Position numbers and translations under genes: made by a program. A DNA stretch of 32,381 nt from Candidatus Poseidoniaceae archaeon (GTDB taxonomy: Archaea > Thermoplasmatota > Poseidoniia > Poseidoniales > Poseidoniaceae), in the NCBI GenBank assembly GCA_949373265.1, contig CASICT010000025.1, forward strand, positions 1 to 32,381, in the 5' to 3' direction. Below the pieces are notes generated by a model. It was not told the origin of the DNA, searched no databases, and worked only from the letters and a program-made list of their open reading frames with translations. Each line of letters starts with the position of its first letter. Position 1 is the stretch's first letter. Shown here one piece after another: positions 1 through 8,436 of the stretch.

Positions 1-321
1 GATATCCTTGGTGATGAGAGCGGTGTCACAGGTGCCAGACTATCAGCAACAGATGGCGGCCAAGATGAAGATATTGCAGCGCATGGCCTGTTTGTTGCCA
101 TCGGGCATGACCCCGCAACATCCGCGTTTAGCTCTGCTGTAAGCCTTGATGATGAAGGTTATATCATTGTAGAGACTGGCACGACCCGGACATCTGTTGA
201 TGGTATTTTTGCTGCAGGTGATTGCGTTGATAAAATTTACCGGCAGGCTGTAACAGCCGCAGGTATGGGCTGTATGGCAGCTCTTGATGCAGAACGTTGG
301 ATTTCAAGTCAGGAGAACTAG
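1..321 (+). CDS. trxB: Thioredoxin reductase, C-terminal part (truncated by window edge)
   Basis: Frame 1 is open from the first base to TAG at 319-321, giving 106 residues of a C-terminus. TrxB is the FAD flavoprotein that moves electrons from NADPH to thioredoxin in the cytosol. Seen here: the end of the NADPH-binding domain with [10 protein letters not shown], then the FAD-binding motif GIFAAGDC and the family signature [20 protein letters not shown], which closes nearly all bacterial TrxB proteins. The CxxC redox pair lies upstream of the window. Codon choice and base composition match the following MFS gene and differ from the archaeal genes to the right, so I read this segment as bacterial, probably alphaproteobacterial. 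It is convergent with the MFS gene, 31 bp apart. Confidence 0.9.
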   Translation, partial: DILGDESGVTGARLSATDGGQDEDIAAHGLFVAIGHDPATSAFSSAVSLDDEGYIIVETGTTRTSVDGIFAAGDCVDKIYRQAVTAAGMGCMAALDAERWISSQEN

Positions 322-352
322 CATAAGCAACGAACAGGTTGTGATAAGCTAG

Positions 353-1585
353 CTATTCTGCGGCGGCTGTAGTGAGCCTCTTTGGGCGTTCATCAATCAT
401 TAGATTGATGATGAACGCAAAAACGCCAGAGCCAATGATAATCCACCACATCAAATCATATGATCCGAGGTTGTCGTAAATCCATCCGCCTAGCCATGCC
501 CCCAGAAAAGAGCCAATCTGGTGCGAAAAGAAGGTAACGCCATAAAGCATTGATAAAAAAGCAGGGCCAAAAAATACCACGATAAGACCGCTGGTCAATG
601 GAATGGTGCCAAGCCATAATAGTCCCATCGCCGCGCCGAATAATAGAGCTGTCATAGGCGAGGGCGGTAGTATCAGAAAGCCTATGATTATCACTGAGCG
701 CATTAAATATAGACATGCCAGAAGCTTTGCCTTGGAAACAAAACTACCTAGCCAGCCAGCAAGAAGTGAGCCGATAATATTAAATAAGCCAACCAGCCCA
801 AGCGCCCAACTGGCGATTTCGGGCCCAATTCCGGCATCCTGCAAGTAGGTCGGAAGATGGGTTGCAATAAAGACCACCTGAATGCCACAGACAAAAAATC
901 CGACTGTGAGTAACAGGTAATCGGTGCTGGAGAGAGCTGTTTTCAGCATGCCGTTCATGGTTATGTTAGCAATATCGGCTGTCCGAACCTCACGTACCTT
1001 CTCGTCGCGCGCCATTAGAAGGCATGATGCCAGCATCGAGGCAGATAGCCCGGACAGAAGCAACAAAGATACCTGCCAGCCATATCCATCAATAAAAATC
1101 TGCGTAACCGGCAAGACAGCAAACTGCCCGAATGAGCCGATACTTGTAACCATGCCAAGCGCAAGAGAGCGCTTTTCAGGTGCAACCGCCCGCGCAACAG
1201 CTCCCAGCGCAATTGATACTCCTGCACTGCCAAGGCCGATGCCGATCATCAACTGCCCCATCATCAGGCCGCTCGGGCTTACAAAACTTGCCATCACGAC
1301 CAGACCACCAGCATAGAAAAGAGTGCCAATCGCGGCCACGCGCCCGGCGCCAAATTTATCGGCAAGAGCGCCAGCAAAAGGTGATGCTATGCCCCATAAT
1401 AGATTTTGAAGGGCGAGTGCGAGTGAAAAGACTTCCCGGCCTGTCCCAAGAGCTTCGGTCACTGGAAGCAGAAATAATCCAAAAGATTGACGGATGCCCA
1501 GAGTGACCATGACCAGAAAGGCAGCTGCCATCAAAAGAAGCGTCCACGGTCGCCGGGAATCAGAACTCGTCATATCCTTACACAC
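353..1585 (-). CDS. MFS permease, 12-TM
   Basis: A 410-residue integral membrane protein of normal major facilitator length. Twelve hydrophobic segments form two six-helix halves with a central cytoplasmic loop around residues 195-215 (charged, DEKVREVR). The loop after helix 2 contains GALADKFGAGRV, a clear match to MFS motif A. The N-terminal stretch resembles bacterial permeases of the NarK/OxlT/monocarboxylate-like branch. The substrate cannot be read from sequence. The start is either GTG at 1585 or ATG at 1573; an AAGGA lies directly before the ATG but only about 1 nt away, so neither is well supported. Arginine is mainly CGN and G+C is higher than in the archaeal block. An inverted repeat lies just upstream (1590-1619). 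Probably bacterial in origin. Confidence 0.85.
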   Translation of the reverse strand: MCKDMTSSDSRRPWTLLLMAAAFLVMVTLGIRQSFGLFLLPVTEALGTGREVFSLALALQNLLWGIASPFAGALADKFGAGRVAAIGTLFYAGGLVVMASFVSPSGLMMGQLMIGIGLGSAGVSIALGAVARAVAPEKRSLALGMVTSIGSFGQFAVLPVTQIFIDGYGWQVSLLLLSGLSASMLASCLLMARDEKVREVRTADIANITMNGMLKTALSSTDYLLLTVGFFVCGIQVVFIATHLPTYLQDAGIGPEIASWALGLVGLFNIIGSLLAGWLGSFVSKAKLLACLYLMRSVIIIGFLILPPSPMTALLFGAAMGLLWLGTIPLTSGLIVVFFGPAFLSMLYGVTFFSHQIGSFLGAWLGGWIYDNLGSYDLMWWIIIGSGVFAFIINLMIDERPKRLTTAAAE

Positions 1586-1589
1586 TCAC

Positions 1590-1619
1590 TGCTAGGGAAA
1601 AAATAAAGTGACCCTAGCA
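1590..1619. repeat. Perfect 8-bp inverted repeat upstream of the MFS gene
   Basis: TGCTAGGG at 1590-1597 and CCCTAGCA at 1612-1619 are perfect inverse complements separated by a 14-nt A-rich spacer. The element sits 5 nt upstream of the GTG start of the minus-strand permease, and in the 3' flank of the cold-shock gene that ends at 1650. It could be an operator, an mRNA hairpin near the ribosome entry site, or a terminator; no U-tract follows on the minus strand, so termination is the weakest reading. Confidence 0.45.
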
Positions 1620-1649
1620 TTGTATAAGCTAATAAGTCTTGCCTTGAAT

Positions 1650-1901
1650 TTATTCAGAACTGAGGAGCCTGATTTCAGTTGCTTGAGGCCCCTTGCCTTC
1701 GTTAGTTATGTTGAGAAGTAGTTCTTGTCCTTGAATAAGGTTATGGATGCCACAACTGCGAAGGGTGCGCAGATGGACAAAAACATCCTGCTGGTCTTGG
1801 CCTACTTCGATAAAGCCATATCCTTTAAATGTATTGAAAAGAGGCATCTGTTGTGGCACACTGCCATCATCACTCATTCGAATTGAGACCTCTTCACTCA
1901 T
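1650..1901 (-). CDS. Cold-shock-domain protein
   Basis: An 83-residue protein with one cold-shock (OB-fold) domain in its C-terminal 65 residues. RNP1 is seen as KGYGFIEV and RNP2 as DVFVHLRTL, followed by a GQELLLNI strand and GKGPQATEI, which is the usual domain ending. Such proteins bind single-stranded RNA or DNA and unwind structured mRNA. The first strand is atypical: MPLFNTF replaces the usual VKWFN. The ATG overlaps the stop of the upstream thioesterase in the 8-nt string ATGAGTGA, so the two are probably translationally coupled; an internal ATG at codon 9 is an alternative start. The TLRSCGI stretch resembles alphaproteobacterial cold-shock domains, so the host of this gene is less certain than that of genes further right. 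Confidence 0.8.
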   Translation of the reverse strand: MSEEVSIRMSDDGSVPQQMPLFNTFKGYGFIEVGQDQQDVFVHLRTLRSCGIHNLIQGQELLLNITNEGKGPQATEIRLLSSE

Positions 1902-2348
1902 CAGTGCACGCCTCCAATCCCTTGCGTAATACTATCGGGGATCGACTCACGAGCTCATATCGGGCCAGACTTACACAGACTGTAACCTGTTCACTCGACC
2001 AAAGCAAGGTCTCCTCATTTTGGTTAAGCGAAACCTGTACTGCCACGTGCATGATTTGTCTTCCAACTTTGGAAATCCAAATCTTGGCAGTAACCGTATC
2101 GCCGTACCTGAATGGCGCAATGAAACTCCGATTTGATGTCAACAACCGGAAAACCAATCTTCAACTCACCGATAATGTGCGGGTAGCCGACACCACACAT
2201 CTGCCTCCAACGCGTCTTCAAAGAACCGGTGTGCAAGGTCGTAGATACGCGGGTAGAATCCAATGCCTGCCATGTCAACCATTGGAAAGTCGACGCGGCG
2301 ACTTAGTTGCACAGCCATGGCACTGCGTACAGGGCGCCACTTATTCAA
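1894..2348 (-). CDS. 4HBT-family thioesterase (two frameshifts)
   Basis: Hotdog-fold acyl-CoA thioesterase of the 4-hydroxybenzoyl-CoA/YbgC type, read only by joining three minus-strand frames. Frame one starts at ATG 2318 (or TTG 2348, which overlaps the upstream stop) and holds DFPMVDMAGIGFYPRIYD, the family active-site motif with its catalytic Asp and helix-start residues. The frame changes near 2190-2200 into GVGYPHIIGELKIGFPVVDI, and again near 2120-2133 into FIAPFRYGDTVTAKIWISKV, the central beta-strands. The end at 1894 overlaps the cold-shock gene start. Assembled length, about 140 residues, is normal for the family, so all parts appear present. I infer sequence error rather than decay. 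The substrate is unknown. Confidence 0.7.
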
Positions 2349-2764
2349 GCATCCTCGGGCTTAGGCCACTTTTTTGGCTAACACTTTGGCCAAGATCGTC
2401 ATCTAATTTAGCATTCCACCAATCGCTGCCCTGCCAAATGGCATATCGGCCACGAACGCCACGGAGGTCGGCCCCTTCAAACGAACAGTTTCGGAAGTTG
2501 GAAAGGTTCAATCTAGCCTTGCGTAAGTCCAGCCCCGCGAAAATCACAGCCGTCAAATGCCGATTTCATCAAATCGGCTTCGACCATAGAAGCACGCCGG
2601 AAATCCGAATCAACAAAATTACCTTCAGTCAAATCAGCGCCGTCCAAAATAGATCTTCGAAAGTTCGACTTTGGATGATTGCCCCTACGCAGTAATTCCC
2701 CAGTGTGGTTTTGGAAAGACCAATCCAAAGGGACTTCTTCTCCGCCGGTACTACTGCCCGACAT
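2341..2764 (-). CDS. Pentapeptide-repeat protein (one frameshift)
   Basis: Starting at ATG 2764 in the minus-strand frame, residues after a short leader show tandem pentapeptide units: ILDGADLTEG, DFRRASMVEADLMKSAFDG. The frame then shifts at a GGGG run near 2528-2540 and continues as LDLRKARLNLSNFRNCSFEG and ADLRGVRGRYAIWQ. The consensus A(D/N)LXX builds a right-handed quadrilateral beta-helix. Functions vary (DNA mimicry, membrane or protein docking), so none is assigned. Total length is about 140 residues. The start overlaps the winged-helix gene by 14 bp and the end abuts the thioesterase, consistent with one operon. Confidence 0.7.
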
Positions 2765-3285
2765 TACCATGCAGATCACCATTCAGTAACGACTTCGCTT
2801 GTCTAAGATGCGCTCTGCCTTCAGGTGTCAAAATCGCATATCGATTCTTTCTCTTTAGCCGAAGGCGGGGTAACTAGGAATCCTCGCTCTCTCAGTCTGT
2901 TTAGATAGAGAGAAAGATTACCAGGTGGCTCCAATCCAGCATCTTCGAATATCTGATCTATAACACGAGGTGGACTATCATTTACACCTTCAACGTCTCT
3001 AAGATACTGAATCGCACCTAATACTTGGTCAGGCTTACGAATTAGACTACAGTTCTCGATTAAAGCTCGGAATGCAGAACCCCTTTCAGGAAGACCCGCT
3101 TCGCGAGCTGCATCAACAGCAGCCTCAATAGCACGTTCGCGTGCATTACGGATTCTTGAAAGCGCAATAGACCACGTATCATCATCTCGTACCCTTGTTA
3201 GGCGTTCATCTACACTCGATTGAGCCCCTGAGAGATCAATTTCTACATCACCAGCGCGAATTAGCACCCTTGCTTCATCTTCCAT
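2751..3285 (-). CDS. Putative winged-helix archaeal protein (one frameshift near its C-terminus)
   Basis: The open frame runs from ATG 3285 to a TGA at 2821 (154 residues), but the last residues are out of frame. Shifting one base in the A/G-rich run at 2844-2857 gives KNRYAILTPEGRAHLRQAKS and a further stop at 2751, for about 178 residues. The C-terminal half (LSLYLNRLRERGFLVTPP followed by the new RYAILTPEG) looks like a winged helix with its wing, as in archaeal regulators of the ArsR/MarR type. The N-terminal half (residues 1-70) is charged and probably helical. It heads the minus-strand cluster; the pentapeptide gene starts inside its true 3' end. The specific target is unknown. Confidence 0.65.
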
Positions 3286-3366
3286 CTAATCATCTCCGGG
3301 CAGCCGACTTGGCTCCTGTTGATAAAATTTCATCAGTTCGTTTTTAATGCTTGTTTCAGACACTAA

Positions 3367-3404
3367 GGGGGTTAAACGATGCACTAAACGACTTTTAACA
3401 CCCC
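3367..3404. repeat. Imperfect inverted repeat in a divergent intergenic region
   Basis: GGGGGTTAAA at 3367-3376 can pair imperfectly with TTTTAACACCCC at 3393-3404. The loop also holds two copies of TAAACGA (3373-3379, 3385-3391). It lies in the 256-bp gap between two divergently transcribed genes, where both promoters should be. It could be a regulator site; nothing else is recognised in this gap. Confidence 0.25.
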
Positions 3405-3541
3405 AATCCTTGTTATTAGTCGCGCCCAGTAAATAACATTCCGGGCCACATATTTACCACTACTAATCTAAGTTAAAATCATGAATTGAGGATAAGGCAG
3501 ATGAAGGGGCGTCCTTTTCATTCAAATCCCCGGGTGTTTAC

Positions 3542-6500
3542 ATGAGGCGCGTCTCCCCAGTTCTGATAATGCTTTTATTGATTGGTTCATGTATCCCAGT
3601 TGGACTCGTAACCGCTTCAAGTGATCCGACAACAATATTGACATTTAACGGCGGAGTTGCCTCAATAGATGTCAATTTACAAGGCGGTGTAGCAGATAGT
3701 ACTGCAATTATAGATGTCCCTCGAAATGTCACATTCAATTCTGCAAGTTTTGACGTCGAATACGATAGTAGTCAGGTTAGCCCAGGGCAAGTATGGGTAG
3801 ATATCAACGAAGACGGAGTGTTTGAATGGGAGTTTACAGATTCAGGCTATGGGGATATCGGATATCAGAATCAATTCTATAACGGCCAAGAATGGGCTAC
3901 AGTAGGGAGTAATGGAGGGATAGTTCCCGCACCTGGATTCATGCTGCCGCCAAATGCTAATATCCAATCTTCGCTGCTAAATGCTAGTTTTACTCCACAA
4001 GCAGGGGGCGGCTTCTATTCTATCGGCGCCTACCAAGATGTTGTCGAATCAGACATAGATGGTGACGGCTTACCAGAACCGGTATTCTTGTCAACTTTGA
4101 ATTCTACAAATGCGGCATCAATCTTCTGGGCGGATTGGACAATTAATTCCGGAATAGCCATGGCTCCTTCTATTGCAACCTGTGACAATGCGACATCATT
4201 ATCAGTGGGGGATTTGAACGGAGACGGAGATCAAGATATTGTAGTGTTTTCAACAATTGAGAGTACAGCTTGTGTACATCTATACAATTCAACAGCATTT
4301 GACCCAGTCTTGAATATTAGTTTAGCCAATGGCTTGCTAGGGTTGGAGATAGGAGATATCAACCAAGACGGAATGGATGACATAGTTACTATTCATTCGA
4401 TGGGAATACTTTCTTTCCAAGTGTGGGATAACGCTTCTTGGAGCCTGAGTACGGGACAAACTCAGACTGTAAATCCAAATGGGTCAATGGGGATGCCAAC
4501 CAATCTAATTTCAATTTATGTTGAAGATTTCTTTTCTAATGGAAATGACACCGTGCTCTTGAAAGACCATATGGGGCACTGGACCAACTGGGGTATCTTC
4601 AATGGATTCTGGGCGGGGCCTTTGACCACTTTTGATAATATCAAACAAGATGAAATTATTAGCGACCTTGATGGCGATGGGGACCTCGACCTAATCGGTT
4701 CGAATGATCAAGGATATGCCTTTTTGATTAACAACGGAACTCAATGGAACGCGTCTCTAATTCAGGGCCAAATCAATTTAATTAATTCGACTATTATTGA
4801 TTTTGATGGTGACGGCGACCTAGACTTACTTTCGCCAGTTTCAGGAGCCAGCGATGGCGTAAATTCAACGCTAGAAGGCAATATCACTCACCGCTCAATC
4901 AACGCATCTAGTCTGGGTACCATTTCACAAAACCAATTAATCGGTTGGTCCATTCCTACTGCTATAGCAATAATGGATATTGATGGCGACGGAATCGTAG
5001 AGCAAATCATAGCCGCTGGAGAAGGTAGCCTTGGGGTATTCATCAGCGGTTGGCACGATATCGAATTAGATGCCGATGGGGACGGTGTTGCTGAGATGAG
5101 TAACAGCGGTTATGCTGGAGATTCAACAAATGGATTAGACCCCTTGATTATGTTTGATGAAGTAAACGGAATAAAAGACGACCTTGTGCCAATACTTGCT
5201 TCACGACCTTCTTCAATTGATGCTTATGGTATTGAAATGACGAACAATTCGTTGAATTTGAAAAGTACTGGAAATGGCGAATTTAATCTATCTAATCTTG
5301 GAATTGCATATGATTGTACATTCCACGTAGATGGCAACCCTCATGCAACATCTAATTTGACCAATGTTCTAAATCAGGGAATGACAGGAGGTGTTGGTAC
5401 TTATTCGGTTAACTTCACAGTTAATTCTACTATGGCAGGACAAGTTTCGCTAGTGAATATCGCTATAGTACACGTGCCTGGCGCTCCAAATTTAGCATTA
5501 CCAGTAACTCCAACATTAACTCTGATGTCAGTTACTTCAGAAAGTGTGGATTTAGCATGGAATAATATGATTGATTTTGGGCCAGACCTGATTCGTTTCG
5601 AAGTTTTCCGTCTGTTGGCTAACGACACAGTTGCTCTGGATGATGTATATGGGGAAACCATGGTCAATTCAACATCTGATTCCAATATCAGTGTAGGTTC
5701 AACATACAGGTATCTAGTACGCTCAGTACATATCTTTGGAGTAACTTCAAATCTATCCAATGTCGTTGAAGTAACCATACCTTACCCTTCGCCTCCAGGC
5801 GTTGTTGAAGGGATTTCGTTGACTGATGTCGATGCCGATAACGGAGGAGTTTTACAATTAATCTGGAACCACTCAACAGAACTCGTAACCAACTATGATG
5901 TCTATCTTGAGACAAGTAATTTCGATAATATCACAGGTTTATCCCCATTTGTATCCATCCCTTCATCGCAAAGCACGACATTGTTGACGGGGCTGGTCGA
6001 TGGTCAGGCATATTGGGCGACTGTAGTAGCCCTTGACCAATATGGAAATACTACGACTTCAGTTTCCCCAGCAGGCCCTGCCTATCCCCGCAATGATGTT
6101 CCGAATGCAGTTAATTTACAACTGAGTGTAAGTCCAAACATCTCACTCGGTTCTCCATTCTTATTGGAGTTAACAGCAGAGATAGACCAACAACCAGCCA
6201 CTCCATCAGGATCAATATCAATCACAATGGATACAACTTCAGGATCTTACTTGATAGGGACAAGTTGGGAAGCAATCAATCTTACAGACTTTGCACTATT
6301 GGGAGTATTTGCAGAGGGAATAAGTGGGCCTGTTACCTTTTGGGCCAACTATAGTGGCGATGTAGGAAGTTCTCAAATTAGACCATTATCCTCGGCAACG
6401 ACTTCAACAACATCAGTTATTAGAGTCGGTGCAGATTTCACTTATGAAAAATCAATTTATGAATTGGATTGGGACAATGAAACAGATGTGAAGGTCAATT

Positions 6501-7651
6501 TAATGGCGCTAAACCCTGAACAGGATTCCTTACTAGAAGGGGCTATTATTTCTTGGACTGCATACAATAGTACCACAAATACAACAGTAACAGATACAGC
6601 ACAAATCTCTAACGGGTTCAGCCAATTCCTAGTAAGTTTACCCGGAGGAGGAATATTATTCGTAAATTTGACAGCTCCAGATTGGATTGCAGTTGAAGAC
6701 AATTCTCTAGAAATAATGCTTGTTCCATACGGAACGGGTATTGAAGAAAATGCGACTGGAAATGAAAGCGAAGAAGTTGATTGGTATCCCGAAGTAATGG
6801 AAGATGTGGTAGTAGACTGTGGAGTGGTCATAATCGATCCGTCCCAAGACCAAGAAATCGATTGTTCGTTCACGAATCCTAATAATTACTCAATAGACGT
6901 TTCATTGGAAGCCGACGGCTGGTCAGATTGGGCAAGTGAAATAGAATTTAACCCTTCACCGGGCCAGAGTGAATTCAGTTTGAATGCAGATGAAAGCATG
7001 TCGATAGAGATTAGAGTTGATATTATCGCTAATTTGTCAGAACTTGGATTAAACAATGGTAATATTGAGATTGACCTAAGACAAGGCCCTAAGAATTACA
7101 TGTCCCCTGGCGATAGACCTTTGACAGTTGAGATACAATGGACATTGATAGGGCAGGACCCAATTATTACTCCCGAAGATAATGAAAACAAAGATGGAGA
7201 CGATGACGCCTCAGAAGAAACTTCGAGTAATACCATGGCCTATGTCGGTGGAGTTACTGGTGTAATTGTAATCGGATTAGTAGTGTTCATACTATTGAGA
7301 ATTAAAAATAGTGATAACGATGACTGGAATGAAGAAGATTTAGATTTAGAGCCAGATATTGAATCGGACAGAATGTCAAAACCACTGCCAGTAGGTGTCG
7401 CTCTCGATGATTTCGACGATAAGGAAATAGCGGCTGAAACTCCTGATAAGCCTGACTTTATTACCGATTTCGAAGATGATGATTACGTTGAAGAAATGAA
7501 AGGCGATTCGGAAACTCAAACAGACGAGTCCTCTAATGACGATTCTGAAATTTCAGTAGATGAGCATGGAACTGAATGGTATGAGGATGAAGTTGGTACT
7601 TGGTGGTACCGAGATAAAGGCGAAGAAGATTGGTCTGAATTCAATGAGTAA
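3542..7651 (+). CDS. Giant membrane-anchored surface protein with FG-GAP repeats and FnIII domains
   Basis: 1369 residues. An N-terminal signal peptide (MRRVSPVLIMLLLIGSCIPV, cleavage near residue 26) is followed by a beta-rich domain. Next come at least seven Asp-rich loops of FG-GAP/VCBS type at about residues 170, 223, 271, 376, 420, 479 and 509 (e.g. DLDGDGDLDL), expected to bind calcium in a beta-propeller. Two fibronectin type III-like domains lie at about 650-745 and 750-850, then further Ig-like beta domains to about 1200. One transmembrane helix (about 1232-1257) leads to a roughly 110-residue very acidic cytoplasmic tail ending in a Trp/Tyr-rich motif, GTEWYEDEVGTWWYR (from 1343). 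There are many N-x-S/T sequons. The role is probably adhesion or binding of polymers at the cell surface; the ligand is unknown. The PAC2 gene follows 41 bp downstream. Confidence 0.85.
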   Translation: MRRVSPVLIMLLLIGSCIPVGLVTASSDPTTILTFNGGVASIDVNLQGGVADSTAIIDVPRNVTFNSASFDVEYDSSQVSPGQVWVDINEDGVFEWEFTDSGYGDIGYQNQFYNGQEWATVGSNGGIVPAPGFMLPPNANIQSSLLNASFTPQAGGGFYSIGAYQDVVESDIDGDGLPEPVFLSTLNSTNAASIFWADWTINSGIAMAPSIATCDNATSLSVGDLNGDGDQDIVVFSTIESTACVHLYNSTAFDPVLNISLANGLLGLEIGDINQDGMDDIVTIHSMGILSFQVWDNASWSLSTGQTQTVNPNGSMGMPTNLISIYVEDFFSNGNDTVLLKDHMGHWTNWGIFNGFWAGPLTTFDNIKQDEIISDLDGDGDLDLIGSNDQGYAFLINNGTQWNASLIQGQINLINSTIIDFDGDGDLDLLSPVSGASDGVNSTLEGNITHRSINASSLGTISQNQLIGWSIPTAIAIMDIDGDGIVEQIIAAGEGSLGVFISGWHDIELDADGDGVAEMSNSGYAGDSTNGLDPLIMFDEVNGIKDDLVPILASRPSSIDAYGIEMTNNSLNLKSTGNGEFNLSNLGIAYDCTFHVDGNPHATSNLTNVLNQGMTGGVGTYSVNFTVNSTMAGQVSLVNIAIVHVPGAPNLALPVTPTLTLMSVTSESVDLAWNNMIDFGPDLIRFEVFRLLANDTVALDDVYGETMVNSTSDSNISVGSTYRYLVRSVHIFGVTSNLSNVVEVTIPYPSPPGVVEGISLTDVDADNGGVLQLIWNHSTELVTNYDVYLETSNFDNITGLSPFVSIPSSQSTTLLTGLVDGQAYWATVVALDQYGNTTTSVSPAGPAYPRNDVPNAVNLQLSVSPNISLGSPFLLELTAEIDQQPATPSGSISITMDTTSGSYLIGTSWEAINLTDFALLGVFAEGISGPVTFWANYSGDVGSSQIRPLSSATTSTTSVIRVGADFTYEKSIYELDWDNETDVKVNLMALNPEQDSLLEGAIISWTAYNSTTNTTVTDTAQISNGFSQFLVSLPGGGILFVNLTAPDWIAVEDNSLEIMLVPYGTGIEENATGNESEEVDWYPEVMEDVVVDCGVVIIDPSQDQEIDCSFTNPNNYSIDVSLEADGWSDWASEIEFNPSPGQSEFSLNADESMSIEIRVDIIANLSELGLNNGNIEIDLRQGPKNYMSPGDRPLTVEIQWTLIGQDPIITPEDNENKDGDDDASEETSSNTMAYVGGVTGVIVIGLVVFILLRIKNSDNDDWNEEDLDLEPDIESDRMSKPLPVGVALDDFDDKEIAAETPDKPDFITDFEDDDYVEEMKGDSETQTDESSNDDSEISVDEHGTEWYEDEVGTWWYRDKGEEDWSEFNE

Positions 7652-7680
7652 TTTTCGCAATACCTTTGAATGAGTCAGTC

Positions 7681-7685
7681 GGAGG
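7681..7685 (+). promoter_or_regulatory. Strong ribosome binding site fixing the PAC2 start
   Basis: GGAGG stands 7 nt before ATG 7693. The open frame extends back to a TTG at 7666, but that codon has no such site, so translation should begin at 7693. Confidence 0.75.
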
Positions 7686-7692
7686 CCGTTAC

Positions 7693-8436
7693 ATGGCAGA
7701 CCAAGCAACATACGACCTTGTTTTGCACAAAAACGCAGATCCACGGACTGGTGGGGTTGCAATATGCGGGTTTTCTACAGTTGGGATGGTTGGAGTAATC
7801 GCCGCATCCCATGTGATTAGTCAATTGAATCTAAATCAGCAGGGAACTGTTCTCAACGCGGAGTTCCCAGCCATGGCCCTAGTACATCACGAGGTGCCAA
7901 AGCATCCGGTTAGAGTCTATCAGGGAGAAAATGTGGGTGTTTTTACAGCCGAAGTTAGATTCGGTACAGAAAGAGATGTTTTATTCGCAAATACTGTGTT
8001 GGAATGGTTCACTAAAGGTGGTTTTGACCAACTGATAATAATCGATGGAGTTGCCAGAGAGAATATGGATGACAGAGACGGTACTTTGTACGGTGTTAGT
8101 TCACTAAAGGTGGGGCGAAACCGACTGAAAACAGCGGGAATCGAACCTGTTCGCCAAGGTATAGTGGCTGGTATTGCGGGCTATCTAATTGCAGAAGGAG
8201 ACAGACTAGACCTCGACATTACGGCCATTCTTGCCGATTGCAATCCTATGTATCCTGATGCACGTGCTGCTGCTCTAGCAATTGAAGCGGTAAGTGAATT
8301 AACAGAAATCGACATTCCTCTTTCGACATTGCTCGAAGACGCTAGAAAGATTGAGGATAGTGTTAGAGAAGTATTCGAAAACTCCCAAACAATGTTACCT
8401 GCTCCTGATGAAGAACCTGACCCTTCATTTGGCTGA
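7693..8436 (+). CDS. PAC2-family protein (proteasome assembly chaperone homologue)
   Basis: 247 residues from ATG 7693, matching archaeal PAC2/COG2047-type proteins. Seen: the N-terminal strand-turn GVAICGFSTVGMVGVIAASH typical of the fold, PAMALVHHEVPKHPVRVYQ, the central strand LIIIDGVARE, and GIVAGIAGYLIAEGDR before the second half-domain. The C-terminus is a Glu-rich helix and a flexible tail. Eukaryotic relatives help assemble 20S proteasomes; archaeal members are proposed to act likewise or to be ATP-independent binding proteins, so the exact role is inferred. It follows the surface protein on the same strand and overlaps the 3' end of trm1 by 12 bp in convergent orientation. Confidence 0.85.
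   Translation: MADQATYDLVLHKNADPRTGGVAICGFSTVGMVGVIAASHVISQLNLNQQGTVLNAEFPAMALVHHEVPKHPVRVYQGENVGVFTAEVRFGTERDVLFANTVLEWFTKGGFDQLIIIDGVARENMDDRDGTLYGVSSLKVGRNRLKTAGIEPVRQGIVAGIAGYLIAEGDRLDLDITAILADCNPMYPDARAAALAIEAVSELTEIDIPLSTLLEDARKIEDSVREVFENSQTMLPAPDEEPDPSFG

Noticed and set aside
1853..2695. 280-codon plus-strand open frame
   Set aside because: It lies opposite the thioesterase and pentapeptide genes, whose protein motifs are clear on the minus strand; its own translation has no recognisable domain and odd composition.
3286..3541. Possible tRNA or small RNA in the 256-bp gap
   Set aside because: No cloverleaf arms, GTTC-loop signature or stable hairpin with conserved features could be found; only an imperfect inverted repeat is visible.
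4050..5100. Recurrent GATGGTGACGG-like strings that might suggest a repeat array
   Set aside because: They encode the repeated Asp-rich FG-GAP loops at irregular spacing within one open frame; this is protein repetition, not CRISPR or mobile DNA.
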